64,000 nucleotides of DNA from Sipunculus nudus (taxonomy: Eukaryota > Annelida > Sipuncula > Golfingiida > Sipunculidae), in contig CM049311.1 in the NCBI GenBank assembly GCA_026874595.1, forward strand, positions 18,685,676 to 18,749,675, in the 5' to 3' direction. A program made the position numbers and the translations under genes. Of this stretch, positions 63,314-64,000 are shown piece after piece. Numbering within the stretch: the stretch's first letter is position 1; each line of letters starts with the position of its first letter. The notes under the pieces were generated by a model. The model saw only the letters and a program-made list of their open reading frames with translations. It was not told where the DNA came from and made no database searches.

Positions 63314-64000
63314 TTGCTGTCCAAAGTTTCGGTCGGTGAGTCCTTCAGGAAAGGACCCGAACGGTTTTTTTTTTTAATTGCTCGCCGGAAATCTTCCATT
63401 TCTGCAGGCAGGTTGGCCAGTCGCAAATATCTGTTTATTGCTTGCCGGAAATCTTCGATTTCTGCAAGCAGGTTGGTCAGTCGCGGATGTCTGTTTGTCT
63501 GTTTGTTGCTTGCCGGAAATCTTCGATTTCTGCAAGCAGGTTGGTCAGTTGCGGATGTCTGTTTGTCTGTTTGTCTGTCTGTCTGTCTGTGTACTCTCTA
63601 CAGGCCACAATTTTCCAGCAATTGCTTTCAAACTTATACAGCTGGTAGACAATCAAAAGTCCTCGAGGCCTATTGTTATTGGCCGACATAGGTCCAAGGT
63701 CAAGGTCAAGGTCATCAAAAGTATACAAAACGGTTTTTTGTTCATATCTGTGTTAATATTGGTCGTATCTACTTCAACAGTAGCTCATTTTAATCGTCAT
63801 TCCAAGGCCTGTTTTCTGGTGTGTAGCTGACTCAATTTGCGGTAACCATGGTAACGCATTTTTGGGGAAAAGTGCTGATATTTTTCTAAATTTGTCAGTT
63901 TTAAAGCTACAGAGGTCTAGTTTTTTGCTTCAGGTAGCATTCACCTAGTACTACAAGATTCTATTAAGAGTCTCGCAATATCTCGTATAATATCTCGTCA
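63314..64000 (+). repeat. Monomer 38, 3'-truncated by window edge
   Basis: The first 687 bp of a monomer, ending inside the CGAGAT inverted repeat before either CTCF-like site. It carries the T marker at 63550. Confidence 0.95.

Larger units (their letters stand above)
1..64000 (+). repeat. Macrosatellite array, 1,672-bp monomer, about 38 copies
   Basis: The window is a single uninterrupted head-to-tail tandem array. I set the monomer start arbitrarily at the TTGCTGTCC just upstream of the T-run. Complete monomers start at 1509, 3181, 4853, 6525, 8196, 9868, 11540, 13212, 14884, 16556, 18228, 19890, 21562, 23234, 24906, 26578, 28240, 29912, 31584, 33256, 34928, 36590, 38262, 39934, 41606, 43278, 44950, 46622, 48294, 49966, 51639, 53301, 54973, 56646, 58308, 59980 and 61642; a partial one starts at 63314. 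No inversion, insertion of foreign DNA, or gene interrupts it. No open reading frame looks coding: nearly all begin at TTG or GTG and overlap in several frames. Strand is arbitrary. The class (macrosatellite) follows from monomer length above 1 kb; the family is not one I recognise by name. Confidence 0.98.

Noticed and set aside
1-64000. rRNA, 5S, tRNA or snRNA gene tandem array
   Set aside because: I recognise no rRNA or 5S sequence. No A box/B box pair and no tRNA fold are visible in the monomer, although the T11 run would fit a Pol III stop.
1-64000. Transposon or retroelement coding remnants
   Set aside because: No reverse transcriptase, integrase, transposase or Rep/helicase motif appears in any translated frame, and there are no terminal repeats or target-site duplications at monomer junctions.

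Overview
The whole window is one head-to-tail macrosatellite array, with no recognisable gene. A monomer of 1,672 bp repeats from the first base to the last: 37 complete monomers (positions 1509 to 63313) plus a 5'-truncated monomer (1-1508) and a 3'-truncated one (63314-64000). Both window edges cut through monomers, so the array extends beyond the window on both sides. Of the 37 complete monomers, 28 are exactly 1,672 bp, six are 1,662 bp, two are 1,673 bp and one is 1,671 bp. Copies are nearly identical; by eye I found 14 variable sites in total. This points to very recent amplification or strong homogenisation.

Organism: this is animal nuclear DNA by inference. No bacterial gene architecture is present. 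The monomer is rich in motifs that have metazoan readers: two near-consensus CTCF-type sites and a triple AGGTCA nuclear-receptor array. The combination of TGTC/TGTT tetranucleotide tracts, 'TCTACAGGCCACAATTTT'-type modules and AGGTCA runs reminds me of interspersed repeats in marine invertebrates, especially molluscs. That is recollection and was not tested; I cannot name a species.

Monomer layout, using the copy at 1509-3180: a T11 run; three copies of a 60-68 bp minisatellite that can form hairpins; a TGTC/TGTT microsatellite; a diverged 'TCTACAGG' module (C); three contiguous AGGTCA half-sites; an AP-1-type heptamer; a GGTAAC-CAT-GGTAAC element resembling an RFX X-box; a nested inverted repeat of CGAGAT boxes; module A with a CTCF-like site; module B, a diverged duplicate of A 331 bp downstream, with a second CTCF-like site in the same orientation; about 280 bp with no recognised structure; and a 10-bp minisatellite that varies in copy number.

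Array-scale structure: from 16556 to 41605 the array is organised as three tandem 8,350-bp higher-order units of five monomers each, shown by two marker variants that recur at exactly 8,350 bp. Elsewhere the same markers occur without that phase. All six transitions among the variable sites fall at CpG, which suggests germline CpG methylation.

The most interesting reading is a DXZ4-like architecture: about 76 CTCF-like sites, all in one orientation, in 64 kb. Whether the array is bound, transcribed or structural cannot be decided from sequence.
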